This document shows, one piece after another, positions 45,433-56,664 of a stretch of 64,000 nucleotides of DNA. The notes beneath the pieces are model-generated. The model searched no databases. It was not told where the DNA came from and saw only the letters and a program-made list of their open reading frames with translations. The stretch is taken from NCBI GenBank assembly GCA_039090855.1, contig CM077016.1:52471436-52535435 (forward strand). The letters run 5' to 3'. Numbering within the stretch: the stretch's first letter is position 1; every line of letters begins with the position of its first letter. Both the position numbers and the translations under genes were made by a program. The stretch comes from Macrothele yani (Eukaryota; Arthropoda; Arachnida; Araneae; Macrothelidae).

Positions 45433-46872
45433 CACTGGTGGAAAGTGAAAATAGAACACCAAAAAGGAATTGGCGGATGATCATGAAATTTACATATGTT
45501 AATTGGGTCGAGCTTACGTAAGTGTGATGTTAATTTCGGGACCAACCGGTGAGCGCTTACGCCACAGCATGGCATAATATGCAAATTATCGTCGGTGGTA
45601 TTTAAGGAGTACGGCGAAGTGAATGTAATCAGTCGTCGGCGTACGGACACGTGCGAAGACCCTGAAGAAGCTGCAATGTCTGGACATGGAAGACGTGTAC
45701 GATTTAGGCAGTTATTGGACTTTGAGTGAGGTCGTCTAGTCCGGGTGGGTCGGACTCCTCTAGGCCGGGTGGTCGTATCCTCGTGTTACGGAGCGAATTG
45801 GACGGGAAGTATCGGTGGTGGTACGTGGTGGCGTAGATGGTCCGAGGAACATTCCCACACGAGAAGACGTGGAACCGGGAGTTACAGACGGACTGATGAG
45901 CGGACCAATCGACGCATACGAAGAGCGGCGTTGTCAAGCAGAACATCCACTGCGACGCAAATCCGAGCTGCCGTTGCACCTGAGGTGACTGTGCGAACAA
46001 TCGGCAACCGTCTACTGGATGCAGGACTACGTGCACGTGTGCCTCTGGCATGTGTACCTCTGACTCCAGCCCACCGTCAGGAACGGCTGCAGTGGTGTCG
46101 CCAACGTCTGCACTGGATAACGCAATGGCGATCTGTCGTGTTCAGCGATGAAAGCAGATTCTGCTTGGGAGCCTCCGATGGCCGTGTGCGTGTTCGCAGA
46201 CGCACAGGCGAGCGTCTCCACCCTTCTTGCATCCGCCAGCGACACACAGGGCCTACATCTGGTCTCCTGGTGTAGGAAGCGATCAGCTATCACTCCCGTA
46301 CACAACTAGTGTTTGTACCGGGTACGTTAAGCAGCACCTCCTACATCAACAACATCATTCAGCCCGTTGTTGGGCCATTTGTAAGGTCGGTCCATCGTGA
46401 TGTTTTCCAGCAAGATAACGCACGCCCACACACGGCACGTGCAACGCAACATGCACTTCAGGGTGTGAGACAACTTCCATGGCCTGCACGTTCACCGGAT
46501 TTGTCTCCCATTGAGCACGTGTGGGATTTTATGGGACAACGACTTTTCCGGTCTCCACGGCCAGCCACAACCATCCCCGATTTACGCGTCCAGGTTGAGG
46601 ATGCTTGGAACTAAATATCCCAAACTTACATCCAACATCTGTACGACAGACTCCATGCCAGAATTGCCCAGTGTGACGCAGTTCATAGCGGTTCAACCTC
46701 GTCCTAACCATGTTACATGGAAATTTTATTTTTCAGTTTACCAGCAAATACAGCTGTATTTTGCCATAATGTTTTTATCACGTTATCCTCTGTATTCCGT
46801 TATTATGCTGTATAAATTTCGTTGGTATCAGACGTCTCCTTCTGGGTGTTCTTTTTTCACTTTCCGCCAGTG
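45433..46872 (+). mobile_element. Tc1-type transposon with TA target duplication
   Basis: 1.44 kb element between TA dinucleotides (45431-45432 and 46873-46874). Terminal repeats are CACTGGTGGAAAGTGAAAAT at the left and, at the right, a complement ending ACTTTCCGCCAGTG. Confidence 0.92.
45675..46700 (+). pseudogene. Tc1-type transposase, broken
   Basis: Starts at MSGHGRRVRFRQLLDFE, then a stop, and continues in shifted frames through RTDERTNRRIRRAALSSRTS, PEVTVRTIGNRLLDAGLRAR, VPLTPAHRQERLQWC and VVFSDESRFC (first Asp). After a frame change it reads FQQDNARPHTARATQHAL (second Asp) and SPDLSPIEHVWDFMGQR (Glu, DD34E spacing). Stops lie at about 45728, 46274 and 46612. Length and motif order are those of a complete Tc1 transposase. 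It is a different family from the copies at 36411, 51529 and 53463. Confidence 0.88.
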
Positions 46873-46874
46873 TA

Positions 46875-47185
46875 TATATATATAAAATATTTACCCTTGA
46901 TACATACCCATACCATTCTGATACCGCGCAAGGCAGCTGGAAGCCAAGAGTGAGCAATAAATACCTATATAAATAACCACAAGCAAAACCTCTGAAACGT
47001 GCGCATGACAGCAAATGAACTCCAGGCTATAGCAAAAGAAAAACGACAGATGATACTTAAAAAACACACAGGAAAAATACAGAAAGATACAAATAAGAAA
47101 AAGAAAAAGCCCAAATAAAATATCAAATAATTGCGAACCTCCGAACCAATCTTCAGGGAAAGACATCCGGGTGCCCGGAGCCAGT
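46875..47185. repeat. A-rich unclassified sequence, part 1
   Basis: Long A-rich strand without recognised gene. Similar A-rich sequence resumes at 50710-51272 and 52829-53170, so the RTE element and the Tc1 at 51275 may be inserts into one older A-rich region. GCAAACAACACCTTAGAAGG (51236) and CAAACAACGCATTACAACAG (53034) resemble each other, which suggests internal repetition. Confidence 0.4.
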
Positions 47186-47198
47186 CACGTTCGGATTT

Positions 47199-47412
47199 TT
47201 TTTTGATTGGAAGTTTGACGACCACCGTGAGCAACTCAATGGGCTATAAGCAGTCGCCCGTCCCTAATTTAGGGTCACTGGTTCCACGGAAGGGAGAGAG
47301 CCAGTGCCATAAGACAAACACAACATCCATGCCTCCTCGGGATTCGAAATCGGACCCCTTTCGGACGAATGATCAGAGGCCATCGCTTAGACCACTGCGC
47401 CACCGGGGCGGC
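47199..47412 (-). mobile_element. SINE-A
   Basis: Minus-strand copy with T run. CACGTTCGG on the left and CACGTTCAGG on the right suggest the target duplication CACGTTC. Confidence 0.88.
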
Positions 47413-47550
47413 CACGTTCAGGTTTCATGAGATCATCTAAAAACTAATTTTACTCAAAATGTGTTTGCAACCGAATTTAGACTTGCAAAATGTATTGGTA
47501 ATATCGAAAGACAGATTCCAGATTACCAATACATTTATATTTTATATAGC
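47413..47550. other. Short spacer
   Basis: ATTACCAATACATT (about 47521) is the near-complement of AATGTATTGGTAAT (about 47489), giving a small hairpin. No gene. Confidence 0.4.
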
Positions 47551-50500
47551 ATCATCATCATCATCGACACCAACCATTACATATCCACTGCTGGATGAAG
47601 GTCTCCCCAAGTTTATTCCACAATTGTTTGTCTTGAGCCTGTCTCCTTCACGTCCCTCCAGCATACTTTCGAATTTCATCCATTCATCTCCCATGGGGTC
47701 TCATTCTGGGTCTTTTCCTGTCCCTCGGAATCCAGTCTAAAATTTCTGTCGTCCATCGGTGGTCCGTTCTTCTGGCAACATATCCAGCCCATTGCCATTT
47801 CAGTGATTTCACTCTGGTCATGACGCCGTCCACTCCTGCCGTTTTCCTTATCCACAAGTTCCTCTTCTTATCTTTCCTGGTTACACCTAGCATGTCTGCA
47901 GTCTTTGTATATCTTTTTTAGTTAAGGTCCATGTCTCTGCTCCATACGTAAACACTGGCAGGATGCATTGATTAAATACTTTTCTTTTAAGACATAATGG
48001 CATACTGCTCTTAAAAATTGTACTGTTTCTTCCAAAAGCTCTCCATCCAAGTTTTATACGCCGATTAATTTCTTCATCAATGTGACCCTCACTTGATATC
48101 TGCTGTCCAAGATAATTGTAGGTATTGGTTATCTCCAGGTTTTCTCCATCAATCGATAATTCTTTGTTTCTTGTAAAAGCATTGTACATCAATTTTGTCT
48201 TCTGAAAGCTCATTTTTGATCCCACTTCTTTACTCTTGTCAGTAAGTTCTTGGATCATACTCTGCAACTCTGAAGGGGTAGCTGCAAAGATGACTACGTA
48301 ATCAGCAAAACGAAGGTGAGTTAAGTAATCTCCATTAATCTTTACCCCTTTGTTTTCCCAGTTCAATGATTGAACGACAGTTTGCAATGTGACATTAAAG
48401 AGCTTGGAAGATATGGTGTCACCTTGTCTCCCTCCCTTTCCAGTTCTTATTTGTACCGTATCCTCAAATATCCAAACCTTTGCACTTGCATTTTCATAGA
48501 TTTTATTAATAATGCTAATCTATGCATCTTCAATACTGCAGGATTTCAAAGCCATTGTTACTGCTGATGGTTTCACGGAATCGAAGGCCTTTTCATAATC
48601 AATAAAAGCCATGCATAATGGGAGTTCATATTCTCTTGTTCTTTCAATTAGTTCTCTCAGTACATGGATATGATCTACTCCTGAAACCAGCTTGTTCTCT
48701 TTGTTGAGCCATGTCTAGTGTTACCTACAAGCGATGTGAAAGAACCTTAGTGAAGATTTTATAAACCACTGATAATAGGCTGATAGGCCTGAAGTTCCTG
48801 AGATTCTCATCGTTACCTTTATTATGTAGCAGGATCATTGTAGCATTGTTCCAATCCTCAGGAATCTTCCCTTCATTGAGACATCTGGTGAAAACTTGGG
48901 CGAGTACTGTTTCAATTTCTCCATTTGCTTCTTGTATGTATAATATCCACGGTAATTCCATCTTCTCCTGGAGCTCTTTCCCGTTTCATGTTCTTAATTG
49001 CATATATGTAACTTCTGCAGGGAGGATTGGAGGAACTTATGGTACTGGTACCTGTCGTCATGTCTGGAATACATGTATCATCGCTTTCATAGACTTTTGA
49101 ATAGAAATCTTTCACCCTTGTCAAAATTTCGCTTCTGTTTCTTGTTACGGCCCCATCTTCTTTTTCAGAGCCATAATCTGTTTTCTTCCCTTACTGAGAC
49201 GTCCTTTTGTTCTGATCAGGCTTTGGTTGTTTTCAACTGCTTTTCTCACTAGTTCGCAATTGAATTTCTTTATGCTTCAATGATACTTTTCCACGCTGTC
49301 TCACATAGCTCTATATATTCCACTTTGGAAGTTATACCCTCATTTGTCCTCATCTCCCTTCTCTTTTGCATTAACATGTTTGTTTTTCCTGAAATTTTCT
49401 TGATATGTAGCTTTTTCTTAGTACCACCTATTTTTGTTGCTCTTTCCATAACAGCCTTGGTAAGTTCTCTGTTAACTTCAGAAATATCCACTTCTTCCGA
49501 TGTTAGGCCCTCTAAAGCAGATAATCTGTTCCTCAGTTCAAACTTGAAGGTATTATGATGTTTTTAAGGTTGATTATGTTAATACATTTTGTTTGTCTTA
49601 TGAGCTTGCCACGTTCGAGTTTAGTGTTGAAGTGCATCTTACATCTCACAATTCTATGGTCACTACCTGTGTTGAACTTGTTTAGCACACTGCAGTCTTC
49701 TATGACGAATCTTTTGTTACACATAATAAAATAAATTTCACTTGTGATCTCATTTGGATGTCTCCATGTCCATTTCTTGTGTGGCTTTTCCTTGAAAAAG
49801 GAGTTCATGATAAAAAAAAATTCTGCTTCTGCAAACTCTACGAAAGTATTTCCACGTTGATTTCTGTTGCCATAAACGAATTTACCAACCAAAGTTTCAT
49901 TCTGTTGCTGTTGCCCTACTTTTGCATTAAAATCACCCATAATGATCTTCAAGTGCTGTTTGTCTTTGTTATTTAGATTCCGAATTTCTTCGTAAAATTC
50001 TTCAATTTCTTCTTCAGGATGACTTGTGGTGGGTGCATAAGCTTGAATAATCTGAGCCTGGTATATTTTTGAGAGTTGAATAACGAGTCGTGAAGCCCTG
50101 TCCGAAGAACTTTCAACTTCCAGAATATTGTCCTTCAGTCTTTTGTTTATTATAAAACCAACACCACTAGTTCTGCCCGCATCTGTCCCACGATAGTAAA
50201 AGAGATGTCCACTTTTCAATTCAATGAGCTCTTCTCCTTTTCTTCTTACCTCGCTTAGTCCCACAATGTCCCAGTTGATCTTTTCGAGTTCATCTTCCAA
50301 TTCAAGGAGTCTTGAATCAGAAGATAGGGAACGTCCATTATACGTAGCCAAGGTCAGCATCCGATGGCAGCCTAGTCCGTTCCTCCGGTGATTCTTAGCA
50401 CCCTCTGCCTTCATGTCGCACTGGCCGCTGCCTTGGCCAGGTACATTCCAGCTGCCGGAGACTGAGTCCAAGTTTGAAATTGTGTAAGCATCTTTGGAGG

Positions 50501-50707
50501 GGTTTGGTCGTAACTCACCACGCTGGCCAAGGGGGTTGTGAGTGTGGGATACCATTTCCTCTAATCCCGATTGTATAGTTATACCGCCATTGGCGGTCGT
50601 CAGAGTCCCTTTAGTGGGAACAGGATGCACCACGAATAGGTGGGGTTGACATTTGTCAAGGAGAGGCTCGGATATGTTACGCATCACCTGACCTTGCATC
50701 CCATTAT
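47551..50707 (-). mobile_element. RTE-type non-LTR retrotransposon, decayed
   Basis: Minus-strand LINE of about 3.15 kb. It ends (plus-strand left) in ATCATCATCATCATCG, i.e. a short tandem-repeat 3' tail typical of RTE elements. TATATAGC occurs on both outer sides and may be the target duplication. It encodes an apurinic-type endonuclease followed by reverse transcriptase, now in several frames. Confidence 0.85.
47684..49491 (-). pseudogene. RTE reverse transcriptase domain, broken
   Basis: Continuation in several frames: linker (49270-49491), MKRERAPGEDGITVDII (start of the RT), EDWNNATMILLHNKGN and NFRPISLLSVVYKIFTKVL (48725-48961), YELPLCMAFIDYEKAFDSV (motif A), GGRQGDTISSKLFN (motif B), then 47887-48387 with LRFADYVVIFA (motif C), YNYLGQQISSEG and YGAETWTLTKKD. 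The C-terminal part is MLGVTRKDKKRNLWIR and LKWQWAGYVARR. Motif C should read FADD; the second catalytic Asp is Tyr, so the enzyme is dead apart from the shifts. Confidence 0.85.
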
Positions 50708-50789
50708 ATATATAGCTAAAAAACCAACAAGAAGCGCCTAACGAAAAGCAACTTTGAAATTCTAAAGCGCCAAAGGCAGCATAAAACAA
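49533..50789 (-). pseudogene. RTE endonuclease domain (N-terminal part of ORF)
   Basis: Open frame of 418 codons whose native part starts near MRNISEPLLDKC. After a linker (HRMLTLATYNGRSL) comes an apurinic/apyrimidinic-type endonuclease: N in ATYNGRS, E in VGLSEVRRKGEE, then GTDAGRTSGVGFIINKRL, QAYAPTTS, IMGDFNAKVGQ (Asp and Asn) and GSDHRIVRCKM (the SDH catalytic end). The key residues are all present. The first ~35 codons lie outside the element. The frame ends where the reverse transcriptase part should follow, so the gene is broken here. Confidence 0.85.
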
Positions 50790-51272
50790 AGATCAAATAA
50801 TATTACAGAAATAATGCAAAACCCAAAGAAAGAAAATAATTTTTAAATCAAAGACTAAACATAAAACAAATAAAAACCGAAAACAAAACAAACTCTAACG
50901 TCCGAAGTAAACAAGCTTCGGAACAAGCTAATGACACAAAATAAAATAAAAAATAATAAAAAGAAAAAAGACAACCAGAAGAACATAGCGATGCAGACCA
51001 ATGACTGATTCTCTTTATAGCTTCGTCAGGGGCAAGCATGAAGAAAATCACTCACGTATCCACAAAAACCAGAAAAGTGTGGGTTTCGGACAGTCTAGTT
51101 TGCTTTAAGGACTAATTAAATTTTATTTTAAGCCAAATTCAACTAAAATAAAAGGGACAGCTAACCCAAAAACAGCAAACTAATCTACACTGCCCAACTC
51201 ACACACAAACAAAGTAACCAGCCCAAGGAAATTTAGCAAACAACACCTTAGAAGGAGGACGAACATCTCTTA
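50710..51272. repeat. A-rich unclassified sequence, part 2
   Basis: A-rich plus strand. The minus strand has T-rich frames coding hydrophobic peptides of low information content. No function assigned. Confidence 0.35.
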
Positions 51273-51274
51273 TA

Positions 51275-52826
51275 CACTGATGTGCAAAAATTAAGGACGA
51301 AGAGGAGAAATTAGCATAACAGCGGAACGAGCAGACAGAACGGACCGAAAGACCATTCAGGAGATAGACTAGGGTCAGGTACGGTAGGGCATGCGCATAT
51401 ATGCAGCATGACGTAGGGGGGTCGGAAGGGTATAAAGCACACGGGCGGTATACGCTCAGCAATTCGGTGAAAGCGATTGCACGGTGTACATCGGTTTGAA
51501 CGACGTCGAGCTGCTGCCACCGTGTGATATGGCCAACAGGCAATCCAGTAGACGACATCTGGATGACTTTACTCGAGGTCGCGTCATTGGGAAGTTGGAA
51601 GAAGGTCGAAGTGTGACTAGTGTGGCCGAGGAGTTCGGAATCGCTCACAACATCGTTTCATGAATTTGGAGAGCATTTCAAACGACAGAAACAGCTGTCC
51701 GAGAGTTTAGCAGTGGTCGTCCACGAGCACGAGCAACCACGGTGGCGGACTACCGGTATATTGTCCAACAGGCAAGAAGAGACAGACGGCAGACAGCGGG
51801 AGAAATCGTAAGGCACATGTAACAGACAACTGGACGTCCGTTATCGCGTTTTACCGTGGCCAGGAGGCTGCACAAAGGTGGTCTATTTGCACGATGACCA
51901 GTACGGTGTGTGCCGTTAACGCCTGCTCATCGGAGACGGCGGTTTCTGTGGAACCAGGAACACAAGAACTGGACACATCAGCAATGGGATCGAGTTCTCT
52001 TTACGGATGACAGCCGATTTAGTCTGACGAGCGATTCTGGACGTATACACATCTGGAGAGAGCAGGGAACACTCAATCACACCTCCAACATCATCGAAAG
52101 GGCCCGTTTTGGAGGTGGCAGAGTTCTCGTTTGGGGCGGTATCATGCTTGGTAGCCGTACTGACCTCCACATCTTCAAAGGAGGTTCAGTTACTGGTGTC
52201 CGCTATTGTACCGAGGCTCTCCTGCCTCACGTGCATCTGTTTAGAGGGGCTGTGGGTCCTGAGTTCCTCTTCATGGACGACAACGCTACACCTTATCGTA
52301 CAGTGGCTGTCGGAGAGCTATTGGAGAGTGAAGATATTCAACGCATGGATTGGCCCGCAAGGTCCCCGGACCTAAATCCAATCGAACACTAGTGGGACCT
52401 TCTCGGGAGATGCTTGGCAGCACGTCACCAGCCGACAGCAACGATTCCGCAGCTACGATTGGCGCTACAAGAGGAATGGGCCGCGATGCCTCAACAGCTC
52501 CTCGACAACCTTGTCCTCAGCATGGACAGACGTTATAAATCCTGCAACGCAGTCAGGAGTGATCATATCCCCTACTAAAGACAGGATTTTTCTTGGCGGC
52601 CGCCTGTCACACGGACGTTTCTGTCTTCTGTCCAGTTGTGCTCGAAGCTACCTTTTCAATAAAGTGCGTTTGTATCCTTTGGATTCCTTGTTTGGATGAT
52701 TTTGTTCACTTGTCCCATGTTCTTACATCTTGGGGATCTTATGGTATGATTTGAGTTGATGTGGAGCACTTCTGCACGACGTTACATTCTAAAAACCGTC
52801 TCGTCCTTAATTTTTGCACGCCAGTG
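51275..52826 (+). mobile_element. Tc1-type transposon with TA target duplication
   Basis: 1.55 kb element between TA dinucleotides (51273-51274 and 52827-52828). Terminal repeats contain GTGCAAAAATTAAGGACGA at the left and TCGTCCTTAATTTTTGCAC at the right. Confidence 0.93.
51529..52578 (+). pseudogene. Tc1-type transposase with four in-frame stops
   Basis: A single 350-codon frame from MANRQSSRRHLDD to DHIPY, with no indel but with stops at about 51658 (TGA), 51820 (TAA), 51895 (TGA) and 52390 (TAG). Domains in order: helix-turn-helix DFTRGRVIGKLEEGRSVTSV; second DNA-binding part with RFTVARRLHKGGL; catalytic VLFTDDSRFS (first Asp), FMDDNATPYRT (second Asp), SPDLNPIEH (Glu). It is related to the transposase at 36411-37442 (shared LDDFTRGR, HLFRGAVG, LLESEDIQR). 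Three of the stops sit where CGA or CAA codons would be expected, consistent with C to T change. Confidence 0.9.
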
Positions 52827-52828
52827 TA

Positions 52829-53320
52829 GTACTAAAACGAAAGAAGAAATTTTTTTACTGAAGCAAATTGAAGAGTTTAGCCAATAAAATTAAACTTACA
52901 CAGAAACAACGGGCCTTAAACATTGAATAACTGAAAATTACACAAATTAAGAAAAACACAAGTTCATAGCGCACGAGTATTAAATCACTGAACTCACAAA
53001 CTCGCAAAATATCCAGTCCAGGAGAATTTTTACCAAACAACGCATTACAACAGCGGACAACCACCCCTATTAATACCAAACTAACAAAAAAAATAATGAT
53101 AATAATTTCCAAAAGAAAAGTGAAGAGCTAAGCTCTCCACTTTTCTTGTTTTTCTAATTAAATCAAAAAGCTATTTTACGATGGGAAAAACTATCGACCG
53201 CCGCTTTAAACATGCTGTTCTACATATGAGAAATGAAATTATCCTACATAAAGGTGTGGAAACATGAAATGCAATACGTGCCTACTAATCAGTGCTATCA
53301 TCAAACAAAAATATGTATAT
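52829..53320. repeat. A-rich unclassified sequence, part 3
   Basis: Resumes the A-rich sequence interrupted by the Tc1 at 51275. AGCTCTCCACTTTTCTTG near 53131 pairs with AAAAGTGAAGAGCTAAGCT just before it as a hairpin. No gene. Confidence 0.35.
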
Positions 53321-53326
53321 ACACTA

Positions 53327-54555
53327 TATTGACAAAAGTCACCGAACACCCCTTCAAAGCAGATGAACGGAAACGCTGCGTTGTTAAGATGCACCGTACT
53401 GCTGCAAACGGTATAAAAACAAACCTGCAGCTGACCGCGATCATATCGCACTGTGAGGTTGAGTGAAAATGTCGCCGCGGGAGAGAACTGACTTTGAAAA
53501 AGGAAAGATTGTTGGGTGTTATATTAGTGGGTTGTCCATAAAAGAAACCGAGAGGCGTTTAAACATACCCAAGTCAACTGTTTTGGATGTACTGAATAAG
53601 TGGAAGACAATGGCGTGCCTGAAGCAGCAAAACGTACCCGCAGACCAAAGAAAATTAGTGATAGGGAACGTCGAAGCCTCAGGAGAGTCGTAAAAGCTAA
53701 TCGACGGAGTACTGTAAAAGACCCCAGTGTACAGGTGAGTAAAAATACTGGAACCTCGGTATGTATACGTACCATACGCAGAGAACTTTCCATGGGTTAA
53801 TGTGGTCGTGCGGCTGCTCATAAGCATCTCCACTCGGAACGGTACTCGTCGTTTAGGATGGTGTAAAGAACATTTATCGTGGACCGTAGATCAATGGAAA
53901 CGGGTTCTATGGACTGATGAATCCAGATACACGATCCATCAGTCTAATGACCGTGTGTGGGTATGGCGGAAGCAGGGGGAACGCTATTTGCGAGTGCACT
54001 GCCAGCTCCAAACTGTTCCTACGGTCAAGTTTGGAGCTGGCAGTGTACTCGTGTGGGGGTGGTTTTCGTGGTATTGTCCCTGCCCATTGGTTATCGTGGA
54101 CAAACCTGTTAACCAGCACGTCTACCTCGATATTCTGGACAATTATGCCCTACCAACTTTGTGGCAATACTATGGAACCGAGCCTTGTTGGTACCAGCAG
54201 GATAATGCACCGAGCCATAAAGCAAGCACTGCTACGGCGTGGTTTAACGATAATTCCGTATCGTGTGTTGACTGGCCAGCACAGAGCCCTGATCTTAATC
54301 CCATAGAGCAGCAATGGAATGAATTAGAGCGCCGCATAAGAAGTTTGGAACCTACTACTAAGCAACAGTTAGCGGCAGCGCTATGTACTGAATGGAAGCG
54401 CATACCTATCACTGTGTTCCAAAACCTTGTCGAAAGCATGTCTCGCAGAGTCAGTGCATGCATTAAAGCCAGAGGTGGACCGACACCGTACTAATGTATT
54501 TCAATAAATGCTATGCTGTGTTTCTGTTCTAGGTGTCCGGTGACTTTTGTCAATA
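53327..54555 (+). mobile_element. Tc1-type transposon with TA target duplication
   Basis: 1.23 kb element. Terminal repeats are TATTGACAAAAGTCACCGAA at the left and a complement ending GACTTTTGTCAATA at the right, flanked by TA (53325-53326 and 54556-54557). Same family as the truncated relic at 31905-32697. Confidence 0.93.
53463..54494 (+). pseudogene. Tc1-type transposase, two frameshifts
   Basis: Full-length transposase in three frames. Part 1 (53469-53610): MSPRERTDFEKGKIVGCYI with helix-turn-helix ERRLNIPKSTVLDVLNKWK. Part 2 (53600-53800): AKRTRRPKKISDRERRSL and TSVCIRTIRREL. Part 3 (from about 53830): LGWCKEHLSWTVDQW and the catalytic core. Numbered from the Met at 53802, D39 lies in VLWTDESRY, D134 in YQQDNAPSH and E169 in NPIEQQW, giving exact DD34E spacing. 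All catalytic residues survive; only the two shifts and a stop near 53798 inactivate it. Confidence 0.92.
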
Positions 54556-54589
54556 TAGTTCATATCGTTATAATTGACGACATCCTGCC

Positions 54590-55080
54590 AGTAGTATATA
54601 GGGGGTACTATGGCACACCCCAAAATCACATAAAAACTTCAAAATCAGGAATTTTTTGATTTTTCGGACCTCAATAATCACGAACATTTTAAGGCTTTTT
54701 ATGATCAAAAACACCATATTTTCATTAAAAATCATTGATTTTTGAGTATAAAACAGTTAAAAATATCAAATTTTTAAAAAACGAAATTTCATCCCTGTTT
54801 TTCATAAAAACAGAGCATCATAAAAACACACATTTTAAGTCATTTTTGATTATATATGACGGCTTTTTTGAACAATTGCAATCATTTTGAACTTTGAATA
54901 GCTTTGATTTTAAAAGAGCTAAAATGAAAGTCTTAATATTGAAAATCAATAGAAAAGTTGTAAAACAAACTACTTTGAATTGGTACTTTGCAAAGTCCTT
55001 TTTAAAAATGCATTAAAAAAAGGGGTACCCAAAATGGATACCCCTTATAGAAAGATTAAAAATTGTTGGAAGATTAAAAA
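54590..55080. repeat. AT-rich left end, possible terminal repeat
   Basis: Begins AGTATATAGGGGGTACTATG just after the Tc1 element. Polinton ends often start with AG, which fits, but no inverted partner exists in the window. Non-coding, with many AAAATC-type short repeats. Confidence 0.35.
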
Positions 55081-55101
55081 TATAGGAAGATTAAAATATA
55101 T

Positions 55102-55721
55102 TTAAATTTTATGACATATCTTTGCAAGTAAATACACAACAAGTTTTTTATAGTTTTCATTTATAAAATCGTCAGAGAATTTTCTGTTGATAACAATATC
55201 ACACCAGTTAATTTTATCTTTATATTTCATAATGAAATCTTCTGTTAATTCTTGGTTTCTTGTAACTTCTTTCCAGCCAATAAAATCACTAAGAAAATCT
55301 ATAATTTCTTCACTTAATTTTTGTTTTATTGGAATTATTGACATGTCTAAGAGTCAAAAGTTTTCTTTTATAAAATCATTACTTAATTTTTGATCCATAG
55401 AAATTCTCCTCATATCTAATTTATCAACATTCATTATCATAAAACTCTCAGAAAGTGTTTGATATTGAGAAATCAAAGACCAGTTTAATTTATCAACATT
55501 GTTATTTATAAAATATTCAGAAAGAATCTGATATTGAGAAATTTTATCCCAGTTCACTTTATCACTAAATTCTGAAATAAAATCTTCAGATAAATTTTGA
55601 TATTCTGATATTAAATCCCAATTTACTGCATCTTTTACACTTAGAAAATTATATCTTATGAAAGTTCATTATCTTTAGAAAATGAATCCCAATTAATATT
55701 ACTCCTAATTAACCTATCCAT
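55102..55721 (-). pseudogene. Repeat protein like those of large DNA viruses, broken
   Basis: Minus-strand gene starting at ATG 55721 (context TATAAATG). It is built of ~24-residue repeats of the form N-W-x-x-I-S-x-Y-Q-x-L-S-E-x-F-I, for example VNWDKISQYQILSEYFI, LNWSLISQYQTLSESFM and INWCDIVINRKFSDDFI. About six repeats are visible over 200 codons. Reading it needs frame changes near 55655 and 55350, so it is a pseudogene. Repeats of this type are known from giant viruses and other large DNA viruses, where their role is unknown. In this element it sits at the distal end of the capsid block and looks like an accessory gene. No function is assigned. Confidence 0.7.
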
Positions 55722-55778
55722 TTATATAGAATGTATTTTTATAAAAGGAATGTTATTTTTTCAATTTCTAAGTAAGGT

Positions 55779-56660
55779 TTAAAAATGTTTAATTCTAAAT
55801 AAGACATGACTTGTAATGCTTAATTCATCATTCTTTTTTCCTGATGCAAAGAGTATTAAAGGTTTATCTGTGTAGGCATCACCATTAAATAATATATTCT
55901 CCCCAAGTGTAATTAAAACTTCTGATTTCCCATTAGTATAATTAAGACGTAAATAAAATGTAATTTTCATATCCATATTTTCACTCAGTTTCATATTTCT
56001 GTCAAGGAGATTGCTACTAAATTTCATAAAAACGACTGTTTTCCAGTAACGCATAGCACCAAGAGTATTATATGCTTTTTTATCTTCTTGAATTGTTGCA
56101 TAAAATTTTTGATTATCCACATAATTTTTATTAACTGCGTCATACGTATCCTGAGGAGATGGAATATTCACTAGTTTTTTATTTTGAACATCAAACTTTT
56201 CATCTTTTAAAACTAAAACATTATTTTCTAAATACCTCTTATTTACTGCATTCTTATCTGCTGTAGGATCAGCAACATTTCCTATTCTTTTACCTTTTGC
56301 ATTAATTACATTCCCATCTTGAATATGTAAATATTTTTGATCCAAATTACTTAATTCACCTTTAAGTACAGCATCTAAATCTCTTATTCTTTCAGCAGTT
56401 TCTTGAACAAAATCTGAAAAACTACTATTAATATTTTTTTCTATTTCACTTTTAACTTCCAGATTATTCTCTCTTATTTGTTTTAAAACATATTCTCTTG
56501 TAGTAACATCATGTTCATCTATAGGTTCTTTACAATTTTTTTAATTTTTTTCTTCCACATCATAATTACCATCATCTGTTAATTTAAATCCATTTCCAGA
56601 AGGTCCAGGTGGTCCAATTCCAAATTCTTCATAAGGTGAACCAAGAGGGTACCAATTCAT
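55779..56660 (-). pseudogene. Fiber-like virion protein, one nonsense codon
   Basis: 294 codons in one frame from ATG 56660, interrupted by TAA at 56541-56543 (codon 40). The N-terminal part has a very short collagen-like GPPGPSG. There follow repeats of the type P-x-D-x-x-D-A-V-N-K-x-Y-V (ADKNAVNKRYLENN, DTYDAVNKNYVDNQ and an earlier diverged one) seen in trimeric phage and adintovirus-like fibers, and a beta-rich C-terminal region ending SHVLFRIKHF. By position next to the major capsid gene and by these motifs it is probably the receptor-binding spike. Downstream Met codons allow a 188-codon open frame from 56345. Confidence 0.75.
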
Positions 56661-56664
56661 TTAT

